DNA from: Taenia hydatigena
Lineage: Eukaryota > Platyhelminthes > Cestoda > Cyclophyllidea > Taeniidae
Assembly (NCBI GenBank): GCA_036345935.2
Contig: JADWOT020000009.1
Span: forward strand, 6,343,381-6,407,380
DNA: 64,000 bases
Reading direction: 5' to 3'
The position numbers were made by a program, and so were the translations under genes. Positions within the stretch are counted from its first letter, which is position 1, and the number at the start of each line of letters is the position of its first letter. The notes beneath the pieces were generated by a model. That model ran no database searches. It saw only the letters and a list, made by a program, of their open reading frames with translations, and was not told the origin of the DNA. Shown here piece by piece: positions 13,301 through 26,700 of the stretch.

Positions 13301-16300
13301 ATTTGGCCATATTTTAAAGGATCTCAACCTAAACAACGATTACTCTCAATCACAAAGGCCTCATTAGGCAAGTAATAGTGAAGCAAGCAGCAAAATTTAT
13401 CAAACAAAGTAAAGAAAATTAAACACAAACAAAATATAACAAGCTTTTCAGTAAACTACAGCAATACGTTACGCACCATGTAACGTCACTACTGCAGTTG
13501 ATACACACTTTCATGAACTTATTTTTAGTTCTTGCAAATAATTTTAGCTCTGACACACCATCAACTATCGGTCATTTCATACTAGCAATAATCAAATTGT
13601 TTTTGAGGTACTACGTAAGCAATGTTAGCACTTTTTAGTGGGTGCTCATTTTCATTTTAGCACTTACCCATTCACCTCTCAATGAAATCCACCATCTGTA
13701 ACAATACTGGTGGTTGTTTTAAGTAACTAAGTGAAGGTTCGACCCTTTAACTTGCTCCGAGTTGCCTGCAAATATTTATTAATGATTGTGAAACTCTTTA
13801 TTTGACGTGATTTGCTCTGGACACGAAATGATTGTATAAGGATTACAGTTAAAGTTAGCACGCATTCGATTCTTTAGCCAATTCTGAGGAGACCAAGGCG
13901 TATTCCCGTCTCGGATAATTTAATTTCAATTTTAGGCATTCTTCTGCTGCTTCGGCTTGTGCGCTTTTAGCATCTTCACGTTATTTGACTGTGTTATAGG
14001 TCTCTCAATGATGACAGCCTATAATTACGGTGGCATTTACACGCGATTTGGTCGTAAATTTTTTTAGAGAGGAAACCAAGTCATTCACAAGGCACAGGCA
14101 AAAAGACTTTTAATGCTTCGTTGGCCAGAAGTAGGTAAGCAACCTGACCTTTAAAAAAGTGTCCATGGAATTAAATCAACCATGCAATTCACAATGTTCC
14201 ACAGGAACCTTTAGACACGTCAGTTTAAAGAACAACTTAAAAATTTTGGGAAGTGTCGGTGCACCATCTGCGACTACACAGAACTACGGTGATGTTCAAA
14301 ACTCATTTAATAAATAATGCTTTAGAAAGTCGCAGCTATATATTTTGCCCGCCACTCACTCCTTGTTTATCATCCAATTCAGTTTTTTCATAGTTGGGAT
14401 GGAAGAAATGTCCCTTGGTCCAGCACTTTTGACCTCTATCAAGCTTGTCTTTGGGCTAAAATTAGTCAATTTTACGATGCATTGCTTCCTCTTAAGTTGT
14501 GTTTTACTCGCCTTTTTAAAATCATTATCATTCAGTCAGTTACGAAGATACACCACTTTAATCGCGTTGGTCATTCTAGCACGCTGAATAAAAGGCTTAT
14601 CAACTAAAGTTAGTTGTTTCCATGCGACAAAATATTCATCGCTTACTGTGTTTTCAGTGCTAAGGTTTTGAGAAACTAATGGGGAAAATGCTTATTGTGA
14701 TCGTGAGACGCACAGACGAAGCTGCACTTCAACACCTGATGGGTGTAAATTTACCAAACGCCTATCTTAACAACAACCATGCTAATAAAACTAGAGTCAC
14801 AGGAGTAAAGGTAGGATACAGCTGCTATTTCCTTCTATTATGCTTGTCTTGCCTCTACAAGTAAATCTTGAGACTACTAAGTATGAAGGTTCTTGCTAAA
14901 AGTTCATACCGTGTTAGAGAGAAAAGTAGAGTTTGTTATCAAGCACGGACAGTCATGTCATCCTGCATCCAAAATCAGTGGAATTGAGATGGCATCTTCC
15001 AAACGATCTAGCCTGGCAAGATATTCCGACATTTGACCAAAAACTACCTTTTCTTGTCATTATGAATCAGATCACATAAGATTGTTCCATGTTTCCTTAG
15101 TGTCCTGAGGGCACACGCTTGCTTCGGCACTTAAAGCAGTAAAAAGCCTGATTAATCACCGGGCTTTAGAATTAGTGCTCTCTCAAGGATGAGTGATTTC
15201 AATTTACCTAGCCCAAACCAATCGGTGTAGGTAAGCGAATAAATATTGCATCGTGCCCACAAAGTTCTCTCCCATCCAAAATCTGGTTCGCATTCAAGGA
15301 CGCCTCATGTCATCGGAGTCCAATTTTAGAATGACCTAAACCGTATGGACGCGTAAGCACTGGTGCAATTAATTATGAATAGTCTGTTTGTGAGTCATCA
15401 ATACATAACCGTTGGGAGCGGCAGTGCATTAGAATAGCCACTCAATTTCTCAAACTATAGAATGAGATCAGAAAATACTTCACGAAATTGGCTTTCATAT
15501 GGAATGTATGTGGATGCGGAATTAATGCCCTCGTTTCAGCAGGAAGGCACAGATAGGCTTTTGGAAAGGCTATTAGGACGAAGCCAGTGCACTTGGTATT
15601 CTCTTAAAGATGTGCGAATGCTTCACTTTACTATCAAATATCAAGGCATCATCTTAACAGCTTAGAGGTTCCTCCAAAATTGAACGGACTGGGTGTATCT
15701 GTTGCAATTTTACAAATGTAAGATGATGTTTTGTAGATGTTTACTCATTATGGTTTAGAAATCATAATGTATTTGTCTTTGTGGCATTAGTCTACTCAAA
15801 GGGCATCACAGCAGATGCCTTAGAACGCCTCAGGGATTGAGGTCGAAATCAGATGCACAGAAACAGTCCGAATTCAACCCAATTTTTTACGAAATAATGC
15901 ACCGGAAATTGCACTGCTTTAAAAGTGGTCTTCAGTAAACGACTAGCACTCGTGACAATAATCCGTGTTGATATTTAAACCGGCTGACAGGACCTTAATA
16001 TGCAAGCTATTGTGACAGTTGATACGATCGTACCGTATGGTCATGACCAATTTTAACAACCACATTAAATGTTTACCTTGAGAGGAGAAAATATCTAGAA
16101 AGAATTCCTAATAGAGTGTAGCAAATTTCGCCTTTTTTAGAATATTTGCATTGGTTTCTATGCATTGCATGCGGTCACCTTAAATTAATATAAGACACTA
16201 AGGTAAGTAAGCAAGACGGGAAATATGAGGCGTAGAATGTATGTTTTTTTAAGCGCAACACTTTTAGTGCTCGTTGAAGTCAAAATGTTTATCTTAGGCT

Positions 16301-17468
16301 TTTTAAAGAATTAAACCGTACGCACTTCTTAATGTAATGATGGATTCGAATCCACTAAAAGTCAGCATTCCTAAGCACTTGATAGCATTGGTCAATCAGA
16401 TTCTCCTAAATCTATGCTATCTCAGTAGAAAACAGCCACTTTACTCTGCCTGTCAGAAGTTCTAGACAGACGGTTTAAATGAATTCTGCCGTGTTCCCGG
16501 TAATACCTCTTCTCCTTTCGGTAGGTCAAAGGGAAATAGTAATCACGTCTTCTACCTGACTAATAAAGTTTTGCTGCGGGGAAATAAAAGAACAACATTA
16601 TGCAAAGGGATTGAGACAAAAAATTCAGCCGCGAGGCAACCACTTTTTAGGAAGGAGGTGATTTTCTCTAAGCCCTGTCCAAATTACATTCACTAGCAAG
16701 TGAACAAATTGACCATTAAATGCGATGCCCAATGCCACAGACTGTACTGGACCACTAAACCTACAGAGAACTACAGCTGAAATTAATCTTTTTGTTTACA
16801 TACACGGATAAATCTAGTTTCACCTCTTACTCATTGCAGCCAAATCTTGTTATTTTTGCGACTTTTGGACACATGAACTTTGATCCGCCCATTTTTAGGA
16901 AAGAATCGGGCTATTTAAAATGGGCTAGTAAGAAATGAAATTCGAAGCGTTGCATCTAACCGAGTCAATCGTTACTAAAGATATACAAAAATATGATGTT
17001 TTGCTTCTTCTACTAGCTTATTTAGGCAAAACCTTTCAGTTGAATCATTCAGTTTAACCAAAAAAACGTAAAAACTCCTAAATAGCTTCTCCTATTGATT
17101 TTGAAAGGGCAAGATTTGCAGTTTAGGTTAACCAACTGAAGCGTTTTCTAGCAAATGAAGCAAGAATCCTACTTCTACCCACCAAACTTACGCCTGTGGC
17201 ATGTAAATGTTGGGTCTATTAGTACAAGATATCACACAAGCAACCTTCTTCTTGCCATTTTCGTGAATTCTGGCCCCGCCAACTGTGTTTTCGCCTTTCG
17301 GTTTCTTGTTCCATCCGATATCTACACAGGTATCGCGGGTATTTGGGCTCTGCTAGAAGCAGCAATTCCGACTATAAATATCAGGTTTGCTGTAGTTAGG
17401 GAAGAGGAAGTTCGGCTCTGCTTTTTGCTATTTATCATTTCGGATTAAATTACCCTTTAACTCGTACT
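7396..17468. other. Gene-free stretch between FEZ-like and anosmin genes
   Basis: About 10 kb of AT-rich DNA. The open frames present (up to about 97 codons, for example 14345-14587 and 17155-17448) have no recognisable domain, no consistent splice sites and biased hydrophobic or random composition, so they are not called. No AATAAA was seen shortly after the FEZ-like stop. No tRNA could be folded around the TTCGA-containing site at about 13736. Confidence 0.5.
9895..9928. repeat. Inverted repeat / hairpin with GCTAGC arms
   Basis: AGCTAGC at 9899-9905 pairs with GCTAGCT at 9917-9923 across an 11-nt AT-rich loop. The outer bases GCAA and TTGC extend the stem by four pairs with one bulged G. 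The stem is too short for a typical microRNA precursor. It may be a small mobile-element end or chance. Confidence 0.4.
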
Positions 17469-17609
17469 TTAAGTCTTTATCAAAGAAGTTCCGCGAACAC
17501 GCTTCCCTTGAACGAGGAGGGGCCAGTGGAGAATCGGACCATAGAGAGGACACTTTGTTCCGAAAGCACGAGAATGGCTCAAAAAGTGGGCCACAGACAG
17601 AGCCCTCAC

Positions 17610-17690
17610 TGATTGGTCCTCATAATCCAATAGCATCTTGGCCTGAAGGGGCCAATGGGCATGCCCCTGCCTCCCACGTGAACGTGGTCG
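17610..17690 (+). promoter_or_regulatory. Promoter-like block before the anosmin gene (CCAAT boxes, E-box palindrome)
   Basis: This GC-richer stretch carries an inverted CCAAT (ATTGG, 17612-17616), two forward CCAAT boxes (17627-17631 and 17652-17656) and CACGTG (E-box, 17675-17680). The E-box sits within a perfect inverted repeat CCACGT-GA-ACGTGG (17674-17687). It lies about 100-180 nt before the anosmin start codon, where a proximal promoter would be expected. Box identities are seen; use as a promoter is inferred. Confidence 0.45.
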
Positions 17691-17787
17691 AGCCTTTTCA
17701 ACAATCATAAGCATAACTCGATACACGTCTGCTTCACGTCTATGTAACACGAAAGAGCATTCCTCTCACGATAACTTCACAAACGCG

Positions 17788-20700
17788 ATGACATCTTACC
17801 TTCCACTATTTGGATTCTGCTTGCTGTTCAGCATCACCGAGTGCAAAATGATTGAAGCGCGGCTACGCCGCGATGTGCTGAGGGAGTTTTTGATCACTCA
17901 ACCAACACCCGAGAGTCTAGAGTTGGCAAAGGCTGTGTGCAAAGTTGAGTGTCTCAGGGATTGCCTCAACACATTGCAAGCCAAAACGAGTAAGGACAAT
18001 GTGGTAAGTCGTTACATAACTGCTAAAGCTTAATGAGCCATATTAAGCGCACAAATGTTGCCCCTTAGTGCGGCTATCCTTGTATGAGTGTTTCGATTTT
18101 AATTACGTCATTATGCTAGCATTGAAACAAAGGCAAGTGAGGTGTTCTGGTTAAATGATTGCCGCCTAAACCAAATGCAAGCTTAACGAAATTATTCGAA
18201 TAAAGGTTGATAAACTTACTTGCAATAGTACCTATTTTCTCATAACAAAAAATGTCTTATGAAAACTAAGTAAAATAAAATGCATTTTGCCAATGTTTTG
18301 TGTAATCTAGTAATGTACGACATCGTCTTCAGCCGTGTGATCATTGTTTGCCAGGTGTCAAGGAGGGCCATTTTAACGCTCAGCTTAACAAATTCATCTC
18401 AGCTGGCAAAAGTGTCAAGAGGAATCCGGTTTGTGGCGAAGTAGTCATTACATGGAGCGTTGCAGGTCATTGAGAATAATCAAAATAGTCATTCATGTTG
18501 TCCCAGTCACTTCACCGTGATCATTTTTGGTCTTCAAAAATTACCTGTGTCTAAAATAACTTAATGCAAACCTCTTCGCTTTGAGATATTAAATTTTGCA
18601 AGCACACAGAGATAAAGTGTAAACCCTACAAGACTTAAGTCATTCCGCTTACTGTGAACACCTCATTTGTACACAAAGGACGGTCTTCAAAAAATTAAAT
18701 GTCCAATCGGAACGATGGACCGACTCCCCTTGATGGGGAGGCGACACTGTTTTTCACCCAACTGACCACAAAGACGTCACTAAAGTAGGAAAATTTGCAG
18801 TCGGTCAAAACTCTCATTTCAGAACTCTGGTCTATAGAGAACCAACTGTAATGATTCGAAAAATTTTGTTTTTTTTTGAACTGTACTTTCCTTTGAAATA
18901 AGAATTTAGCAGAAGTTTTAAATAACAAAGCGTAGTTGAGGCAGATTTTTGGTAGTTGTTAATCGCTGATTACTGTCAGATTTAGTAGTGATAATGACTA
19001 AAGTTGCATCTTGAATTTCAACCACGAATTTTAGCTGCCATTGCAAAAAACAGTCTCACGAGTTTCACAATCGAATGATACATGCAGTATAGCACAGCTT
19101 CTTTGATAAAGCAGGGACTACAATGTGTAGTTAACTCCTTTTTTAAAATGACCTCAGAATTCTTACACAGTTTCGAACATTTTACCCTGAATCAGTGTCG
19201 CCGATGTGATGCTGGCGCATTTTACTTCGAATGCCTATTTAAAAAAAAGGATGGAAAAACGAGTGTTTTGTGCTAAAAATTGTCATTTTAAACCAACATG
19301 AGTTCGCATTTTTCAACTTACTTTATCCAAGTAGCGGATGAGATCAACTCGTGAGCATAGAACTCCTCACTTGGCGATTATTTGCGTGGTCGTGGCGGTC
19401 TATTTACGACCAAAGTGATGTAAACTAAAGCAAGGGGAGTCCAACGCAATATCTTGTTTTGACAAAGAGCAAATTTATTTTCTCCTTTACATAGAGTTGG
19501 TTAACTTTTAGAGAGCACAGCTTTTTTCATTTTTGAAATGGTTTGAAAGTCTAAAAAAATTGAGGCATTTTTTATGTACTAAGTGAGCATCGTGCGATTG
19601 CCTCTGTGAGTAGTGAGAAGTGTGGACGGAGTGATAGCAGCAAATGTCCATATTTCAGCTATATCACAATATCCACGCACTTATGTGCATTAAAGGACTC
19701 GCAGGCTTATAATTTTTGAATAATTTGCGAGAAATGCATGGGACAATGGTTGATTAGTCAGGTGGGTTGACGCATACGCGGAGACGTGGGTGCTAACCCA
19801 GGCGCTAAGAGAGGGAACATGAAACGTAAATAGTTAAATTGCAATTCTGTCAAAGCGCTGGACATTGTTTAGGCCTCTACAAAGGTACTTTTCCGGCCAT
19901 AATTTTTTGTGCACTGGTGTTCCATAAACCTAAACCTTGACACGGTAAATGAGGCATGTGTGAAGAAATTACATGCATACATTTAAGAAGGAAAGAAAGT
20001 GAGTGCTTTACGCTAAGAAATAAGTTTGCTGCTTAGTTCACTACAAGAGCATAAAGTCGTTGCAGAAAGTCTTGACTGCAAGCGGATCGCGGTGTGACCA
20101 TAGCTTTCAAAATGGCCTGAAATTCTACGTTGACACTACCACCAACTTATGCATTATTCAATGAACGAATGATGGGATTTCAATATAGTTTTATCGAATT
20201 TGCGTGAAGGCAGAATGCATGTTAAGATGCTTTATCTTTCTTTTAGAGCAGCTGTTCTGCTACTTCAATTGGAACCGTTTTTCCTAGGTATAACTTCGAG
20301 TGATGCGGTGCGTGTGAAATTATCCAAAAGAAATTAGAAAAAATAGTCCGGAACTGTAGCACCTTCAGGATGTAGCAGAGCACTTTAATTTTCAGAGCGG
20401 TAAAAACATTAGCAGAGTCTCGCTGCTGTGACTCATTGACCCTGGAATGAGGAATTGCCTCAAAGTTGACTTCTTAGATAAAATATTTAAGCTCCTGGAG
20501 AGCACCTATCAGTAAAACACACTTGCTAGGGATTCGCATCGAAAATTAGCGTTATTTTAATCAAAACCAACTTGTTTGCGGGTTGAGATTTTCTGTGTCT
20601 AAAAATTCTTGTCACAATGCCTCCAATTTATTATTTTGCTGCATAACGTTGGGATGGGGCCACATAGTTTATGTGTAGAAGATGTTCCTGCTATCATCTT

Positions 20701-23700
20701 CAGGTGTTGTTTTGAGTTCGAACACTCTAATCACCTCAAATCTTAAAGCGTGACACAATGGCGCCCGTGTCAAGAAAAGTTTTCGCATTGGTTCCATGCT
20801 TATTAAGATGCTATAGACAAAGTTAATGGACATTTTACAGATCTACTCAGCAGTGGAAAAATTAAAACGGAATAAAACAAACTGTCGTATCAATGCAACC
20901 TTTTTTGCGCGCTTATCTCTGAGATTATGCCTGTCCTTAAGAGTGCTCATAATGAAAGCAAAGGCTTTGAACTTTAGCCAATCGTCGCTGTTTATCCCCG
21001 ACGAAAATTGGCTGTTACATACTTCCACGCATCCATCAGACAAGTATACATGGAAGAATTCGGTTCCTATCGGATTCTTTATCCGCAATTGTGAGATAGA
21101 ATTGCGAGTGTCTTGGCCCTTTTTATCTTCTAACATGACGTACATCCACAGCAATGGACAACTAGTTCCTTATCTGCATCCGTGCCCACAAGCCACAAGG
21201 TGTATTTTTTGATGCGGTATCATCTGGACCGTAAGGCGACGCCTTTACACAGGGCTTGACGAATTGCACTGTGCACGGGCAAAGATAACTAGGCATCGTG
21301 GTTAGCGTTTTCTGCAAAGGCAGTGGACTTGTCCACAGTGCACTAGCCATTCCATTTCATAATGCTCCAAGAAGCTATTTAATAGTTCTAGTTTTGACGT
21401 TCTGGTAGAATCACTATGGGGGAAGTGACATGTTAATCAAGCATCAATATTAAATATTTTATAACATAAATACTCATTAGAATGCTGTGGAAGAATACCA
21501 ATAGATGCCTCCTAAACCGCATTATTGCCATTTGACAAAGGTCTAAGGCACCGCGAAGTAGGAAAAGATGTTCGCTTTTTAGTTTACAAACCTGCTATTA
21601 AACATAATGCTCGATTTGAGCCCAACATCAAAGGCTGGCATTACTGATAACTTTCTCATCTAAAACTAGAAAAAATGTTTATAGCAAGGTTGCTGATAGC
21701 TGGCATGCAGAAACTTCTTTAGAGATTCAACCAATCTTGACTGCGTTCCGCAAGGTTAAACTCAAGTGGTAAAATTAAAGACCTGAAGGTTGATTTAAAG
21801 GAAAGCTGAGTTTTTAATTTCAACTTGGTTGTTTGCTGCCTCCATAAATCATTTAAAGCTTTTAGACGGGATACAAACAATCTACATTAATCATCATTTG
21901 AGAGATTTTGTGCGAAAATTCAATGTCGACAACCCTTCCGAGGAAATATAACGAGCCAATATTTTCGATATTTGCAAACTGTTTTTACGCTTTTGTTTAC
22001 TACAGGACTTATGAAACCTTTACAAAAGGCAAGAAAAGTTGGCATTCGTAAAAATCTGAAGGCTATGTGCTTGATGTTCGTTTTAAAAGCTGTGCTAGTT
22101 GGATTCCTTGGGGTGGACCAATCCTCCACCAAAAGTCAAGTGGTCCGCTGTTCTGCCTTCTCTTGTATACGCTTTTTTGATTCAAAAGGTCATTATGGTG
22201 CCTTTACATTTATAAAGTCAGGTTATTCTCCGTGCATTTGACAGGAATCTCCATGGCTCATTTGAAACACCGCCATTGCATTTGTGGTAGTAGTATTGGT
22301 GGCTGACTTCTTAGTCTACCCATTATCCTTAGTGAATGCATTAAATCGTGTTTGGGGCTAAAGATATAACTCAAAAAATTGGCCCATAACATTTTCGAGT
22401 AAAACAATAGTGCATATGAATTAGCAAAGGTCGGAGTTGTATTTCCTTTAATCTGGCCACCTTCTCAAGCAGCAACAATCCTGGCGGGTTTTTTGATACC
22501 GTCTCTGCATCCTTTTACTGGTTACCCTAATCTTCCTTGTGACCAATAGATAAACAGCTACTGGAATTCGTTAGATGAATGTTAAAGTGCTTTGTCTATT
22601 ATCTTTTAATATTTCTTATAAGAAACTCACCGTTGTTTAAGCGTGCCCCAAACCGAAGTTGTTTTCATCCTTCAACTAAATGAAAGCCCGCTTAGAGAAA
22701 GGTAGCTCGTGTCCCCGATGAATTGGGAATGGATCCATGCAGCGAAGCAGCATGGTTGCAAGAAATCCATTTCTTACGGGGAAGTCCAATTCACGATACG
22801 GACTAACTCTCAAACATGAACTAATGCGTGTTTTAGTAAATGATTGGCAAATCTTGGATAATTAGCACAAAATAATGTTCGGGAAATTGCCTTTTTTAGT
22901 CATTGCATACATACTTTCAAAATCATTCCTTGAGGAGCCTTGCGTTGCAGCTAGAAATTTGTGCTTTCGATTGGGTTTATTCTTCGTTCACATAGAATGG
23001 CCGCAAGTGACGTCACATTAAGAACCCAGTTAAAAATGAAGCGTAAGCATTCTTTAACCTGAAGTCTCTTCGCTTCTCTGGGAGATTCTAATGCTTTTTT
23101 GAATTAATCAAGTAACCCGCGTTCCAGACAGTTGTGCGTCATTCTGGGACTGCCCCCTTACCTCGCCTTCAGTGCGCTTTTTTTAATTTTACATGTAGGT
23201 GAGTGGCAAAATGACACATTACATGCGTTCCGCCTTTAGTGCTTCCAGACAGCACTGATTCAACGCCTTCCCAAAGTCTAGTAGGTAATTTGTCATTTGA
23301 CTTATTTAAACATAAAAACAGCTACGAAGAAATCTAGAAAGTTTTACTTGTGCATCCATTTTCCACGGATTTTCCAAATTGTGAGTGGTAACAGGCGGGA
23401 AAAGAAACTCTTAAGAGTTTTCATTAGTTCAAGGGCAACAGTACTATGAAATCATTGACCTAAAAGCACCGATTCCATTGATTTGCGACTCAGTCAGGTA
23501 AACTCTTTGTTTACCGCTTTTGAGCACAGCGAAAGTGCTTTAGTAGATTTTGAAATGAGATATCATTGCGATGAGAATGGGTAGATCACTAGTTCGACAT
23601 TTTTGCCATCACGCGATTGGTCAAGGAACGTACGCCTCATCGCAACGTCACATTTTCGCGGTAAGAATGAATTGCAAATTCCGATGTTTATAAACAAAGG

Positions 23701-26700
23701 CTTTAAATGTGCGTTTTACAATTGGTTCCCTGTCTTCCAATTTAATGATCACTTCTCCAAATGCCAAATAATTCTTCAGTAATTGTTGTATATTTTGAAA
23801 TGGAAATTGTAAAGAATAAGCAGGATCTTTTCGACAAATTGTCGCTGTATTTTTTAAAGGGTCATCTACCTCCACTTTCATTTTTTATTTAGCCGCTTTT
23901 GGGAGGCATTTTTTGGTTACATTAAAAACTGCAGCGAGAATAGTCACCCCCAAAACTAGTGTGCGAGAGGAGCATTGTCGTGCTCCCATTGTTCACAAAA
24001 TGGTAATTTATATAAGCGTAGACACCGTTCCACCTCAAATAACAAATGAGTTTTCCACAGCTTCGTCTATAATGTCTCAGTAGACTGCTCTTTGCTTTGT
24101 TTCGTTAATCTATAGGCCACTGCTTTAAGTGATTTAAAGCCAGTGTACATGTTATCCGCCCCTAACTCAAGTGTTTGAGTCAGCGTCTAGGCATCATGGT
24201 ACTAAGTGAGTCACAAACATTGCAATCATTATGAAAACTATGCCAGAGAATATTAAAAATGCTCAAAAGCGGTACTTTTCATTTGTGATTAGTTTTTAAG
24301 GGTCTAAGTGGCTGAGCCAAAATCTGTATCTTAAACAGATTTATTCTCCAAAATTGTCATTTATTATGCCTACTCTTCATAAGAATTTCTAACATGTATG
24401 AGGATCTTGTTTCTTCAATCCTTTTAAAACTGGCATATTATGTCAAACAGAATAATTAGTCGAATTAAGTGTGCATGTGCTTATTTGGTGGTACCGTCTA
24501 ACTTAACAAGTGACATCTATTCACGTTGATTTGTGATGCCTCGCCACACTAAACCAAAATATACCTGTTTACTTATAAGGGAAATAAGTACCGTGGATTA
24601 CTCGAGTTTCTTTAAGCATGGTGTCACGTACATAATTTATAGTTGTCAAAGTAACGTTATGATATGTGGAACTCTTCGCCCTAGATCAATAATTATGGAC
24701 AATTAAACCACCAGGTATTCAGGCATTCTTACGATTTGATGATTTCACTTCAGGGATGCATTTGTATTACGCGATTAGCAAATGACGAGTGCTGACGCTT
24801 CAGCACATTGAATAACTTATAGTGAGCCCACATACGAGAATTGAAGTCAAAAAGAGCTAAGTAGAAGATCATTGTACTGTAAATTAGAATAAGACTTTCT
24901 CGAATTCCTAAATTATTCCTCAAAAAATTCTTCTTGTCAAGTTCAAAATGCGAAACAAGTTATTAGTAAAATCCACGTACTGGAGTTGTTTACCTGTATT
25001 TTAGGCCAAAGCAGTCCTTAAAGAGCTGAGAAAAACGCCTGTCAATGTGCAGTCGGAGTGCCGTCGTCTTTCACCAGCTTACCTCTTTTACAACGAGGTG
25101 AGCAAAACGCGTTTCCGCGTACACTAGAGAGTTATTTGAACGCCTTCTGTTGACGCCTCTTCACCCATGTTTCCTTACCGCTTATTGTCGATTAATCATC
25201 CCAGATTTTGCTCTTTCCTTTCCTCCCTTCCCTTTTACATCCTAGCCCAATTAGTGGAAAGCGGAAAGACGGCGTTTAATTAGAGCGGTTGCCGCCTCTC
25301 GAGGCTGTGCTTACTTGACAAGCCGTGCCAGCCTCCTCTTCTGTTGAGCCTGGAACATAGCACACAAAGAAACCTAGTGGGCTCGGGGAGATGCGGCTTG
25401 GCTTATACTCGATTCAGAAATTCAATGAAGTAGGAATGAGAGAACGCTCGTGCAAAATACGCTCAGTGCTTAATGCGAAACGGTGGAGCTTTGACTCTAA
25501 ACTGTTGGGTATAAAAGGTGGCCACTAATACCTTATTCGAAGTACGCAGATGAAGATCTTATTCAGCCCATGGCTAAGACGCAGTGAGATTTGGCAAGCT
25601 AAGGATTCAATTAAACTAGGTTTGGTGCGGGGGCGGTCGTATCATTCCTAGAACCTAAACAATGGGAGGTGTATTAGTAAAATGAACGTGTAAGGTACGT
25701 ACATATCATGCCAATTCTGTGTCTCGCAAAATTTTTATGGACTCATGCCAACTGATGTAAAATTTTACAAATAGAATCCCACTCTTTGTCTGAGAATATG
25801 TAAAATTTGTTTTGGAATTTGTTTCCTTTTATCCCATTTGGATGCTATACTACGTTAAGCTACCCAAGTCTGCGTATTTGGAGAAAATTACTTGTGAGTG
25901 GAGGGGCATTTTTTCAACTCGGTGGTCTCAATTCGCGTGATTTGTACTCCATGAACAGAAGCACAGTTGCCAATGTATTTTTTCTTCGTCTTTAAACTCG
26001 ATTTTGTACAAACTATCATTAAAAAGTGCTCGCGTGGAGAGACGTAAAAGTAAGAGGTTTTTTCAAAATGACTACGCTTGCTTCATTGAGATACTTTAAG
26101 CAATTACACCCTTTTCACTCCAATCACCCTACACGCAAATTTAATTCACCAGTTATAGTATAGAGTAATATTCCGCATTTTATAAAGGGCTGGATCTTCC
26201 GCCGCGATAAACGCGATTTGCAACACTGTTAACTTAAACTGTGCATTGCTTGCGGGTAATTTGAGATATCTTTGATTGCTTAACTCTCTGTTTGTAAATT
26301 CGTTCTTTTCCTCTGGTTCTTTAGTGTGAACGAGCTTGTGACACGGGCTTGGCTTATAAGGAGTGTGCGAAGGAATGCGCGGTAAGTGGTGCTACTGTTA
26401 CTAGCTGGGTTTATGCGGTCCAATTTTATGCTGAGGATTACAATGGTGAAATCCTAGCCACGTGTTTAAAGAACTTAAGAGGAGTGAGATGTCTGCGACC
26501 AAAGTGCGACTAGAGGCTACATCATGCGCAAATTTCAAGAATCCTTAAATGTCAAATAGCCATATTGTTGTCATGCAGTGCTATACATACTGTACTTTGT
26601 TTTGAGATATCAATGAAACTAACCAACTAGTGTACCGTTGCTCGAAGTGGCAATAATTTACATCCAAACTTCGAACCTTATTGAAAATCGCACACACCAA

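Noticed and set aside
13730..13750. Second tRNA-like B box (GGTTCGACCC)
   Set aside because: Poor stem pairing and no cloverleaf can be drawn around it.
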